This document shows positions 1-12,032 of a stretch of DNA of 51,325 nt, piece by piece. Source of the stretch: Symsagittifera roscoffensis (taxonomy: Eukaryota > Xenacoelomorpha > Acoela > Convolutidae); contig NW_026970771.1 in assembly GCF_963678635.1 (NCBI RefSeq), forward strand, positions 1 through 51,325. The letters run 5' to 3'. Position numbers and translations under genes: made by a program. Positions within the stretch are counted from its first letter, which is position 1, and every line of letters begins with the position of its first letter. The notes beneath the pieces were generated by a model, which was not told the origin of the DNA, did not search any database, and saw nothing but the letters and a program-made list of their open reading frames with translations.

Positions 1-917
1 CATTCTATGTGGCAAATAAACATCAGGTGAATCGATATAGCCACTGACAATCATTATATGTGGCAAATAAACATCAGGTGAATCAGTATATCCACTGACA
101 ATCATTCTATGTGGCAAATAAACATCAGGTGAATCGATATAGCCACTGAAAATCATTCTATGTGGCAAAAAAACATCAGGTGAATCGATATAGCCACTGA
201 CAATCATTCTATGTGGCAAATAAACATCAGGTGAATCAGTATAGCCACTGACAATCATTCTATGTGGCAAATAAACATCAGGTGAATCGATATAGCCATT
301 GAAAATCATTCTATGTGGCAAATAAACATCAGGTGAATCAATATAGCCATTGAAAATTATTCTATGTGGCAAATAAACATCAGGTGAATCAGTATAGCCA
401 CTGAAAATCATTCTATGTGGCAAAAAAACATCAGGTGAATCGATATAGCCACTGACAATCATTCTATGTGGCAAATAAACATCAGGTGAATCAGTATAGC
501 CACTGACAATCATTCTATGTGGCATATAAACATCAGGTGAATCGATATAGCCATTGAAATTTATTCTATGTGGCATATAAACATCAGGTGAATCGATATA
601 GCCATTGAAAATCATTCTATGTGGCAAATAAACATCAGGTGAATCAGTATAGCCACTGACAATCATTCTATGTGGCAAATAAACATCAGGTGAATCGATA
701 TAGCCATTGAAATTTATTCTATGTGGCAAATAAATATCAGGTGAATCGATATAGCCACTGAAAATCATTCTATGTGGCAAATAAACATCAGGTGAATCAG
801 TATAGCCACTGACAATCATTCTATGTGGCAAATAAACATCAGGTGAATCGATATAGCCATTGAAATTTATTCTATGTGGCAAATAAATATCAGGTGAACA
901 TTATAGCCACTGAAAAT
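1..917 (-). repeat. Left-edge array segment, 18 units, diverged
   Basis: Seventeen full units and one 50-bp unit (868-917). The 17-residue frame on the minus strand is open from about 866 to the left edge and continues outside the window. The segment is relatively rich in private variants. Two units (starts 154 and 409) change GGCAAATAAAC to GGCAAAAAAAC, giving Y13 to F. Units with GGCATATAAAC (511, 562) give L14 to M. Several units end GAAATT, giving I2 to N. A-type and B/C/D-type units are interspersed with no clean higher-order order that I could make out. Confidence 0.9.
868..917 (-). other. Shortened 50-bp unit: 1-bp deletion, frameshift
   Basis: The consensus GGTGAATCGATATAGCC is represented by GGTGAACATTATAGCC near 894-909, one base shorter and rearranged by a few substitutions. 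All unit starts to the right are shifted by -1 (next start 918, not 919). Read on the minus strand the repeat leaves its frame at the serine-glycine-tyrosine and stops at a TAA at 867-869. A sequencing error is possible but the site is not a homopolymer. Confidence 0.85.
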
Positions 918-3900
918 CATTCTATGTGGCAAAAAAACATCAGGTGAATCGATATAGCCACTGACAATCATTCTATGTGGCAAATAAACGTCAGGTGAAT
1001 CAGTATAGCCACTGACAATCATTCTATGTGGCAAATAAACATCAGGTGAATCGATATAGCCATTGAAAATCATTCTATGTGGCAAATAAACATAAGGTGA
1101 ATCAATATAGCCATTGAAAATTATTCTATGTGGCAAATAAATATCAGGTGAATCGATATAGCCATTGAAAATTATTCTATGTGGCAAATAAACATCAGGT
1201 GAATCAGTATAGCCACTGACAATCATTCTATGTGGCAAATAAACATCAGGTGAATCGATATAGCCATTGAAAATCATTCTATGTGGCAAATAAACATCAG
1301 GTGAATCGATATAGCCACTGAAAATCATTCTATGTGGCAAATAAACATCAGGTGAATCGATATAGCCACTGACAATCATTCTATGTGGCAAATAAACATC
1401 AGGTGAATCAGTATAGCCACTGACAATCATTCTATGTGGCAAATAAACATCAGGTGAATCGATATAGCCACTGAAAATCATTCTATGTGGCAAATAAACA
1501 TCAGGTGAATCGATATAGCCACTGAAAATCATTCTATGTGGCAAATAAACATCAGGTGAATCGATATAGCCATTGAAAATCATTCTATGTGGCAAATAAA
1601 CATAAGGTGAATCAATATAGCCATTGAAAATTATTCTATGTGGCAAATAAATATCAGGTGAATCGATATAGCCATTGAAAATTATTCTATGTGGCAAATA
1701 AACATCAGGTGAATCAGTATAGCCACTGACAATCATTCTATGTGGCAAATAAACATCAGGTGAATCGATATAGCCATTGAAAATCATTCTATGTGGCAAA
1801 TAAACATCAGGTGAATCGATATAGCCACTGAAAATCATTCTATGTGGCAAATAAACATCAGGTGAATCGATATAGCCACTGACAATCATTCTATGTGGCA
1901 AATAAACATCAGGTGAATCAGTATAGCCACTGACAATCATTCTATGTGGCAAATAAACATCAGGTGAATCGATATAGCCACTGAAAATCATTCTATGTGG
2001 CAAATAAACATCAGGTGAATCGATATAGCCACTGAAAATCATTCTATGTGGCAAATTAACATCAGGTGAATCGATATAGCCACTGACAATCATTCTATGT
2101 GGCAAATAAACATCAGGTGAATCAGTATAGCCACTGACAATCATTCTATGTGGCAAATAAACATCAGGTGAATCGATATAGCCATTGAAAATCATTCTAT
2201 GTGGCAAATAAACATCAGGTGAGTCAGTATAGCCACTGACAATCATTCTATGTGGCAAATAAACATCAGGTGAATCGATATAGCCATTGAAATTTATTCT
2301 ATGTGGCAAATAAATATCAGGTGAATCGATATAGCCACTGAAAATTATTCTATGTGGCAAATAAACATCAGGTGAATCAGTATAGCCACTGACAATCATT
2401 CTATGTGGCATATAAACATCAGGTGAATCGATATAGCCATTGAAAATCATTCTATGTGGTAAATAAACATCAGGTGAATCGATATAGCCACTGACAATCA
2501 TTCTATGTGGCAAATAAACATCAGGTGAATCAGTATAGCCACTGACAATCATTCTATGTGGCAAATAAACATCAGGTGAATCGATATAGCCATTGAAAAT
2601 CATTCTATGTGGCAAATAAACATCAGGTGAATCGATATAGCCATTGAAAGTCATTCTATGTGGCAAATAAACATCAGGTGAATCGATATAGCCATTGAAA
2701 ATCATTCTATGTGGCAAATAAACATCAGGTGAATCGATATAGCCATTGAAAGTCATTCTATGTGGCAAATAAACATCAGGTGAATCGATATAGCCATTGA
2801 AAATTATTCTATGTGGCAAATAAACATCAGGTGAATCGATATAGCCATTGAAAATCATTCTATGTGGCAAATAAACATCAGGTGAATCAGTATAGCCTTT
2901 GACAATCATTCTATGTGGCATATAAACATCAGGTGAATCGATATAGCCATTGAAAATCATTCTATGTGGCAAATAAACATCAGGTGAATCGATATAGCCA
3001 CTGAAAATCATTCTATGTGGCAAATAAACATCAAGTGAATCGATATAGCCATTGAAAATCATTCTATGTGGCAAATAAACATCACGTGAATCGATATAGC
3101 CATTGAAAATCATTCTGTGTGGCAAATAAACATCAGGTGAATCTATATAGCCACTGACAATCATTCTATGTGGCAAATAAACATCAGGTGAATCGATATA
3201 GCCATTGAACATCATTCTATGTGGCAAATAAACATCAGGTGAATCGATATAGCCATTGAAAATCATTCTATGTGGCAAATAAACATCAGGTGAATCGATA
3301 TAGCCACTGACAATCATTATATGTGGCAAATAAACATCAGGTGAATCAGTATAGCCACTGACGATCATTCTATGTGGCAAATAAATATCAGGTGAATCGA
3401 TATAGCCATTGAAAATCATTCTATGTGGCAAATAAACATCAGGTGAATCGATATAGCCATTGAAAATCATTCTATGTGGCAAATAAACATCAGGTGAATC
3501 AGTATAGCCACTGACAATCATTCTATGTGGCAAATAAACATCAGGTGAATCGATATAGCCATTGAACATCATTCTATGTGGCAAATAAACATCAGGTGAA
3601 TCGATATAGCCACTGACAATCATTCTATGTGGCAAACAAACATCAGGTAAATCAGTATAGCCACTGACGATCATTCTATGTGGCAAATAAATATCAGGTG
3701 AATCGATATAGCCATTGAAAATCATTCTATGTGGCAAATAAACATCAGGTGAATCGATATAGCCATTGAAAATTATTCTATGTGGCAAATAAACATCAGG
3801 TGAATCGATATAGCCATTGAAAATCATTCTATGTGGCAAATAAACATCAGGTGAATCAGTATAGCCACTGACAATCATTCTATGTGGCAAATAAACATCA

Positions 3901-4640
3901 GGTGAATCGATATAGCCATTGAAAATCATTCTATGTGGCAAATAAACATCAGGTGAATCGATATAGCCATTGAAAATCATTCTATGTGGCAAATAAACAT
4001 CAGGTGAATCGATATAGCCATTGAAAATCATTCTATGTGGCAAATAAACATCAGGTGAATCGACATAGCCATTGAAAATCATTCTATGTGGCAAATAAAC
4101 ATCAGGTGAATCGATATAGCCATTGAAAATCATTCTATGTGGCAAATAAACATCAGGTGAATCGATATAGCCACTGAAAATCGTTCTATGTGGCAAATAA
4201 ACATCAGGTGAATCGATATAGCCACTGACAATCATTCTATGTGGCAAATAAACATCAGGTGAATCAGTATAGCCACTGACAATTATTCTATGTGGCAAAT
4301 AAACATCAGGTGAATCGATATAGCCATTGAAAATCATTCTATGTGGCAAATAAACATCAGGTGAATCGATATAGCCATTGAAAATCATTCTATGTGGCAA
4401 ATAAACATCAGGTGAATCGATATAGCCATTGAAAATCATTCTATGTGGCAAATAAACATCAGGTGAATCGATATAGCCACTGACAATCATTCTATGTGGC
4501 AAATAAACATCAGGTGAATCAGTATAGCCACTGACAATCTTTCTATGTGGCAAATAAAAATCAGGCGAATCGATAAAGCCACTGAAAATCATTCTATGTG
4601 GCAAATAAACATCAGGTGAATCGATATAGCCACTGACAAT
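918..4640 (-). repeat. Array segment of 73 units, minus-strand frame open throughout
   Basis: All 73 units are 51 bp, and the 17-residue frame is open on the minus strand from the ATG at 4643 to the TAA at 867 (1,258 codons). Class D (MIFNGYI) and class A (MIVSGYT) units dominate, with B and C mixed in. Private changes include P10 to L (about 3,034), P10 to R (about 3,084), H16 to M-flanked variants, V12 to I, and D11 to Y in two units that belong to the 10-unit duplication. Most single-unit differences change the amino acid, so I see no sign of protein-level constraint. There is no promoter, start context or C-terminal domain; the ATG is simply the one present in every unit. Confidence 0.9.
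1020..2039. repeat. 10-unit (510-bp) higher-order repeat, two tandem copies
   Basis: Copies lie at 1020-1529 and 1530-2039. Both contain the rare unit with CATAAGGTGAATCAATATAG (starting at 1091 and 1601, exactly 510 bp apart; D11 to Y), followed by a unit with AATATC (V12 to I) and the same sequence of A, D, C, B, A, C, C units. The neighbouring units differ (969 versus 1479; 2040 versus 1530), which fixes the boundaries to within a unit. This looks like a recent tandem duplication by unequal exchange. Confidence 0.9.
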
Positions 4641-4643
4641 CAT

Positions 4644-4646
4644 TCA
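4644..4646 (-). other. Nonsense unit: R17 (AGA) to TGA
   Basis: The unit starting at 4641 reads CATTCAATGTGG instead of CATTCTATGTGG on the + strand. On the minus strand this turns the terminal arginine codon AGA into TGA. The same change occurs at 6883 and 7342, but the units around this copy differ from those two, so it is either an older copy or an independent mutation. Confidence 0.92.
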
Positions 4647-6170
4647 ATGTGGCAAATAAACATCAGGTGAATCAGTATAGCCACTGACAATCATTCTATG
4701 TGGCAAATAAACATCAGGTGAATCGATATATCCATTGAAAATCATTCTATGTGGCAAATAAACATCAGGTGAATCGATATAGCCATTGAAAATCATTCTA
4801 TGTGGCAAATAAACATCAGGTGAACCGATATAGCCATTGAAAATCATTCTATGTGGCAAATAAACATCAGGTGAATCGATATAGCCACTGAAAATTATTC
4901 TATGTGGCAAATAAACATCAGGTGAATCGATATAGCCACTGACAATCATTCTATGTGGCAAATAAACATCAGGTGAATCAGTATAGCCACTGACAATCAT
5001 TCTATGTGGCAAATAAACATCAGGTGAATCGATATAGCCATTGAAATTTATTCTATGTGGCAAATAAATATCAGGTGAATCGATATAGCCACTGAAAATC
5101 ATTCTATGTGGCAAATAAACATCAGGTGAATCGATATAGCCATTGAAAATCATTCTATGTGGCAAATAAACATCAGGTGAATCGATATAGCCATTGAAAG
5201 TCATTCTATGTGGCAAATAAACATCAGGTGAATCGATATAGCCATTGAAAATTATTCTAAGTGGCGAATAAACATCAGGTGAATCGATATAGCCATTGAA
5301 AATCATTCTATGTGGCAAATAAACATCAGGTGAATCAGTATAGCCACTGACAATCATTCTATGTGGCATATAAACATCAGGTGAATCGATATAGTCATTG
5401 AAAATCATTCTATGTGGCAAATAAACATCAGGTGAATCGATATAGCCACTGAAAATCATTTTATGTGGCAAATAAACATCAAGTGATTCGATATAGCCAT
5501 TGAAAATCATTCGATGTGGCAAATAAACATCAGGTGAATCGATATAGCCATTGAAAATCATTCTATGTGGCAAATAAACATCAGGTGAATCGATATAGCC
5601 ATTGAAAATCATTCTATGTGGCAAATAAACATCAGGTGAATCGATATAGCCATTGAAAATCATTCTATGTGGCAAATAAACATCAGGTGAATCGATATAG
5701 CCATTGAAAATCATTCTATGTGGCAAATAAACATCAGGTGAATCAGTATAGCCACTGACAATCATTCTATGTGGCAAATAAACATCAGGTGAATCGATAT
5801 AGCCATTGAAAATCATTCTATGTGGCAAACAAACATCAGGTGAATCAGTATAGCCACTGACAATCATTCTATGTGGCAAATAAACATCAGGTGAATCGAT
5901 ATAGCCATTGAAAATCATTCTATGTGGCAAATAAACATCAGGTGAATCGATATAGCCATTGAAAATCATTCTATGTGGCAAACAAACATCAGGTGAATCG
6001 ATATAGCCATTGAAAATCATTCTATGTGGCAAATAAACATCAGGTGAATCGATATAGCCATTGAAAATCATTCTATGTGGCAAATAAACATCAGGTGAAT
6101 CGATATAGCCATTGAAAATCATTCTATGTGGCAAATAAACATCAGGTGAATCGATATAGCCACTGAAAAT

Positions 6171-6216
6171 CATGTGGCAAACAAACATCAGGTGAATCAG
6201 TATAGCCACTGACAAT
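6171..6216 (-). other. Shortened 46-bp unit: 5-bp deletion, frameshift
   Basis: The unit begins CATGTGGCAAAC where the consensus has CATTCTATGTGGCAAAT. The five bases TCTAT are missing just after 6173. They are flanked by the dinucleotide AT on both sides, one copy of which remains, as expected for replication slippage or short-homology repair. The minus-strand frame shifts here. All later unit starts move by a further -5. Confidence 0.93.
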
Positions 6217-6879
6217 CATTCTATGTGGCAAATAAACATCAGGTGAATCGATATAGCCATTGAAAATCATTCTATGTGGCAAATAAACATCAGGTGAATC
6301 GATATAGCCATTGAAAATCATTCTATGTGGCAAATAAACATCAGGTGAATCGATATAGCCATTGAAAATCATTCTATGTGGCAAATAAACATCAGGTGAA
6401 TCGATATAGCCACTGAAAATCATTCTATGTGGCAAATAAACATCAGGTGAATCGATATAGCCACTGACAATCATTCTATGTAGCAAATAAACATCAGGTG
6501 AATCAGTATAGCCACTGACAATCATTCTATGTGGCAAATAAACATCAGGTGAATCGATATAGCCATTGAAAATCATTCTATGTGGCAAATAAACATCAGG
6601 TGAATCGATATAGCCATTGAAAATCATTCTATGTGGCAAATAAACATCAGGTGAATCGATATAGCCATTGAAAATCATTCTATGTGGCAAATAAACATCA
6701 GGTGAATCGATATAGCCACTGACAATCATTCTATGTGGCAAATAAACATCAGGTGAATCAGTATAGCCACTGACAATCATTCTATGTGGCAAATAAACAT
6801 CAGGTGAATCGATATAGCCACTGCAAATCATTCTATGTGGCAAACAAACATCAGGTGAATCGATATAGCCACTGACAAT
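6217..6879 (-). repeat. Array segment of 13 units
   Basis: Thirteen full units with the 17-residue frame open on the minus strand from the ATG at 6882. After the deletion in unit 6171 the frame runs out at a TGA at 6142. The order on the minus strand is B, C-variant, A, B, D, D, D, A and so on. One unit at about 6,481 has GTAGC for GTGGC (P15 to L). The units at its right end are the first copy of the 9-unit duplication. Confidence 0.88.
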
Positions 6880-7338
6880 CATTCAATGTGGCAAATAAAC
6901 ATCAGGTGAATCAGTATAGCCACTGACAATCATTCTATGTGGCAAATAAACATCAGGTGAATCGATATAGCCATTGAAAATCATTCTATGTGGCAAATAA
7001 ACATCAGGTGAATCGATATAGCCATTGAAAATCACTCTATGTGGCAAATAAACATCAGGTGAATCGATATAGCCATTGAAAATCATTCTATGTGGCAAAT
7101 AAACATCAGGTGAATCGATATAGCCATTGAAAATCATTCTATGTGGCAAATAAACATCAGGTGAATCGATATAGCCACTGACAATCATTCTATGTGGCAA
7201 ATAAACATCAGGTGAATCAGTATAGCCACTGACAATCATTCTATGTGGCAAATAAACATCAGGTGAATCGATATAGCCACTGCAAATCATTCTATGTGGC
7301 AAACAAACATCAGGTGAATCGATATAGCCACTGACAAT
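6880..7338 (-). repeat. Array segment of exactly 9 units between two TGA units
   Basis: This 459-bp piece is one period of the 9-unit higher-order repeat. The minus-strand frame is open for 152 codons between the ATG at 7341 and the TGA at 6883. Minus-strand order: B with Y13 to C, C with F3 to C, A, B, D, D, D with M1 to V, D, A. Confidence 0.92.
6883..6885 (-). other. Nonsense unit: R17 to TGA (copy in 9-unit duplication)
   Basis: CATTCAATGTGG at 6880 gives TGA in place of AGA on the minus strand. The identical change lies 459 bp away at 7342-7344, inside the same duplicated block. Confidence 0.95.
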
Positions 7339-7341
7339 CAT

Positions 7342-7344
7342 TCA
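7342..7344 (-). other. Nonsense unit: R17 to TGA (second copy)
   Basis: CATTCAATGTGG in the unit starting at 7339 gives TGA on the minus strand, 459 bp from the copy at 6883. It ends the 2,604-codon open stretch that comes in from the right. Confidence 0.95.
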
Positions 7345-9431
7345 ATGTGGCAAATAAACATCAGGTGAATCAGTATAGCCACTGACAATCATTCTATGTG
7401 GCAAATAAACATCAGGTGAATCGATATAGCCATTGAAAATCATTCTATGTGGCAAATAAACATCAGGTGAATCGATATAGCCATTGAAAATCACTCTATG
7501 TGGCAAATAAACATCAGGTGAATCGATATAGCCACTGAAAATCATTCTATGTGGCAAATAAACATCAGGTGAATCGATATAGCCACTGACAATCATTCTA
7601 TGTGGCAAATAAACATCAGGTGAATCAGTATAGCCACTGACAATCATTCTATGTGGCAAATAAACATCAGGTGAATCGATATAGCTATTGAAAATTATTC
7701 TATGTGGCAAATAAACATCTGGTGAATCGATATAGCCATTGAAAATCATTCTATGTGGCAAATAAACATCAGGTGAATCGATATAGCCATTGAAAATCAT
7801 TCTATGTGGCAAATAAACATCAGGTGAATTGATATAGCCATTGAAAATCATTCTATGTGGCAAATAAACATCAGGTGAATCGATATAGCCACTGACAATC
7901 ATTCTATGTGGCAAATAAACATCAGGTGAATCGATATAGCCATTGAAAATCATTCTATGTGGCAAATAAACATCAGGTGAATCGATATATCCATTGAAAA
8001 TCATTCTATGTGGCAAATAAACATCAGGTGAATCGATATAAACACTGAAAATCATTCTATGTGGCAAATAAACATCAGGTGAATCGATATAGCCATTGAA
8101 AATCATTCTATGTGGCAAATAAACATCAGGTGAATCGATATAGCCACTGAAAATCATTCTATGTGGCAAATAAACATCAGGTGAATCGATATAGCCACTG
8201 ACAATCATTCTATGTGGCAAATAAACATCAGGTGAATCAGTATAGCCACTGACAATCATTCTATGTGGCAAATAAACATCAGGTGAATCGATATAGCCAT
8301 TGAAAATCTTTCTATGTGGCAAATAAACATCAGGTGAATCGATATAGCCATTGAAAATCATTCTATGTGGCAAATAAACATCAGGTGAATCGATATAGCC
8401 ATTGAAAATCATTCTATGTGGCAAATAAACATCAGGTGAATCGATATAGCCATTGAAAATCATTCTATGTGGCAAATAAACATCAGGGGAATCGATATTG
8501 CCATTGAAAATCATTCTATGTGGCAAATAAACATCAGGTGAATCGATATAGCCACTGAAAATCATTCTATGTGGCAAATAAACATCAGGTGAATCGATAT
8601 AGCCACTGACAATCATTCTATGTGGCAAATAAACATCAGGTGAATCGATATAGCCACTGAAAATCATTCTATGTGGCAAATAAACATCAGGTGAATCGAT
8701 ATAGCCAATGACAATCATTCTATGTGGCAAATAAACATCAGGTGAATCGATATAGCCATTGAAAATTATTCTATGTGGCGAATAAACATCAGGTGAATCG
8801 ATATAGCCATTGAAAATCATTCTATGTGGCAAATAAACATCATGTGAATCGATATAGCCATTGAAAATCATTCTATGTGGCAAATAAACATCAGGTGAAT
8901 CGATATAGCCACTGAAAATCATTCTATGTGGCAAATAAACATCAGATGAATCAGTATAATCACTGACAATCATTCTATGTGGCAAATAAACATCAGGTGA
9001 ATCGATATAGCCATTGAAAATCATTCTATGTGGCAAATGAACATCAGGTGAATCGATATAGCCATTGAAACTCATTCTATGTGGCAAATAAACATCAGGT
9101 GAATCGATATAGCCACTGACAATCATTCTATGTGGCAAATAAACATCAGGTGAATCAGTATAGCCACTGACAATCATTCTATGTGGCAAATATACATCAG
9201 GTGAATCGATATAGCCACTGAAAATTATTCTATGTGGCAAATAAACATCAGGTGAATCGATATAGCCACTGACAATCATTCTATGTGGCAAATAAACATC
9301 AGGTGATTCAGTATAGCCACTGACAATCATTCTATGTGGCAAATAAACATCAGGTGAATCGATATAGCCATTGAAATTTATTCTATGTGGCAAATAAACA
9401 TCAGGGGAATCGATATAGCCATTGAAAATCA

Positions 9432-11611
9432 TTCTATGTGGCAAATAAACATCAGGTGAGTCGATATAGCCACTGAAAATCATTCTATGTGGCAAATAAA
9501 CATCAGGTGAATCGATATAGCCACTGACAATCATTCTATGTGGCAAATAAACATCAGGTGAATCGATATAGCCACTGAAAATCATTCTATGTGGCAAATA
9601 AACATCAGGTGAATCGATATAGCCAATGACAATCATTCTATGTGGCAAATAAACATCAGGTGAATCAGTATAGCCACTGACAATCATTCTATGTGGCAAA
9701 TAAACATCAGGTGAATCGATATAGCCATTGAAAATCATTCTATGTGGCAAATGAACATCAGGTGAATCGATATAGCCATTGAAAATCATTCTATGTGGCA
9801 AATAAACATCAGGTGAATCGATATAGCCATTGAAAATCATTCTATGTGGCAAATAAACATCAGGTGAATCGATATAGCCACTGACAATCATTCTATGTGG
9901 CAAATAAACATCAGGTGAATCGATATAGCCACTGACAATCATTCTATGTGGCAAATAAACATCAGGTGAATCGATATAGCCACTCACAATCATTCTATGT
10001 GGCAAATAAACATCAGGTGAATCAGTATAGCCACTGACAATCATTCTATGTGGCAAATAAACATCAGGTGAATCGATATAGCCCTTGAAAATCATTCTAT
10101 GTGGCAAATAAACATCAGGTGAATCGATATAGCCGTTGAAAATTATTCTATGTGGCGAATAAACATCAGGTGAATCGATATAGCCATTGAAAATCATTCT
10201 ATGTGGCAAATAAACATCAGGTGAATCGATATAGCCATTGAAAATCATTCTATGTGGCAAATAAACATCAGGTGAATCGATATAGCCACTGAAAATCATT
10301 CTATGTGGCAAACAAACATCAGATGAATCAGTATAATCACTGACAATCATTCTATGTGGCAAATAAACATCAGGTGAATCGATATAGCCATTGAAAATCA
10401 TTCTATGTGGCAAATAAACATCAGGTGAATCGATATAGCCATTGAAACTCATTCTATGTGGCAAATAAACATCAGGTGAATCGATATAGCCACTGACAAT
10501 CATTCTATGTGGCAAATAAACATCAGGTGAATCAGTATAGCCACTGACAATCATTCTATGTGGCAAATATACATCAGGTGAATCGATATAGCCACTGAAA
10601 ATTATTCTATGTGGCAAATAAACATCAGGTGAATCGATATAGCCACTGACAATCATTCTATGTGGCAAATAAACATCAGGTGATTCAGTATAGCCACTGA
10701 CAATCATTCTATGTGGCAAATAAACATCAGGTGAATCGATATAGCCATTGAAAATCATTCTATGTGGCAAATAAACATCAGGTGAATCGATATAGCCATT
10801 GAAAATCATTCTATGTGGCAAATAAACATCAGGGGAATCGATATAGCCATTGAAAATCATTCTATGTGGCAAATAAACATCAGGTGAATCGATATAGCCA
10901 CTGAAAATCATTCTATGTGGCAAATAAACATCAGGTGAATCGATATAGCCACTGACAATCATTCTATGTGGCAAATAAACATCAGGTGAATCGATATAGC
11001 AACTGAAAATCATTCTATGTGGCAAATAAACATCAGGTGAATCGATATAGCCAATGACAATCCTTCTATGTGGCAAATAAACATCAGGTGAATCAGTATA
11101 GCCACTGACAATCATTCTATGTGGCAAATAAACATCAGGTGAATCGATATAGCCATTGAAAATCATTCTATGTGGCAAATAAACATCAGGTGAATCGATA
11201 TAGCCATTGAAAATCATTCTATGTGGCAAATAAACATCAGGTGAATCGATATAGCCATTGAAAATCATTCTATGTGGCAAATAAACATCAGGTGAATCGA
11301 TATAGCCACTGACAATCATTCTATGTGGCAAATAAACATCAGGTGAATCGATATAGCCACTGACAATCATTCTATGTGGCAAATAAACATCAGGTGAATC
11401 GATATAGCCACTGACAATCATTCTATGTGGCAAATAAACATCAGGTGAATCAGTATAGCCACTGACAATCATTCTATGTGGCAAATAAACATCAGGTGAA
11501 TCGATATAGCCATTGAAAATCATTCTATGTGGCAAATAAACATCAGGTGAATCGATATAGCCACTGAAAATCATTCTATGTGGCAAATAAACATCAGGTG
11601 AATCGATATAG
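9432..11611. repeat. Large duplicated block, copy 1 (about 2.2 kb, 51-unit offset)
   Basis: This block matches 12,033-14,212 at an offset of exactly 2,601 bp (51 units). Shared rare markers include GAGTCG at 9458/12059, CAGATGAATC with TATAATC at 10320/12921, and the M1 to R change CCTTCT at 11062/13663. At the left edge the copies differ (CCATTG versus CCACTG) and at the right edge they diverge at about 11,612/14,213. A partial third copy of the TATAATC unit lies at 8943, 27 units further left. Confidence 0.85.
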
Positions 11612-12032
11612 CCATTGAAAATCATTCTATGTGGCAAATAAACATCAGGTGAATCGATATAGCCATTGAAAATCATTCTATGTGGCAAATAAACATCAGG
11701 TGAATCGATATAGCCATTGAAAATCATTCTATGTGGCAAATAAACATCAGGTGAATCGATATAGCCACTGACAATCATTCTATGTGGCAAATAAACATCA
11801 GGTGAATCGATATAGCCACTGACAATCATTCTATGTGGCAAATAAACATCAGGTGAATCGATATAGCCACTGACAATCATTCTATGTGGCAAATAAACAT
11901 CAGGTGAATCAGTATAGCCACTGACAATCATTCTATGTGGCAAATAAACATCAGGTGAATCGATATAGCCATTGAAAATCATTCTATGTGGCAAATAAAC
12001 ATCAGGTGAATCGATATAGCCACTGAAAATCA

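Larger units (their letters stand above)
4641..6216 (-). repeat. Array segment of 31 units ending in a 46-bp unit
   Basis: Thirty full units and one 46-bp unit (6171-6216). The minus-strand frame is open from the short unit down to the TGA at 4644. A reading start at 6215 in the wrong frame is only an accident of the deletion. Class D units predominate, with A units interspersed. Rare changes include G6-flanking N6 to D (about 5,395), L14 to S with H16 to L (5,256-5,270), P10 to L with D8 to E (about 5,482-5,490), and several Y13 to C units written AAACAAAC. Confidence 0.88.
6821..7500. repeat. 9-unit (459-bp) duplication carrying the TGA unit
   Basis: Three rare markers repeat at exactly 459 bp. 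CTGCAAATC (F3 to C) is at 6821 and 7280. The nonsense CATTCAATG is at 6880 and 7339. CACTCTATG (M1 to V) is at 7033 and 7492. One copy is therefore about 6,821-7,279, and a second, at least partial, copy is about 7,280-7,500. The stop was copied with its neighbours, which shows that duplication here ignores the reading frame. Confidence 0.92.

Noticed and set aside
6142-6215. Overlapping reading frames with a different N-terminus (MSVAILIHLMFVCH)
   Set aside because: This is the off-frame reading of one unit just before the 5-bp deletion at 6171, started from a TTG. It is not a real coding start.
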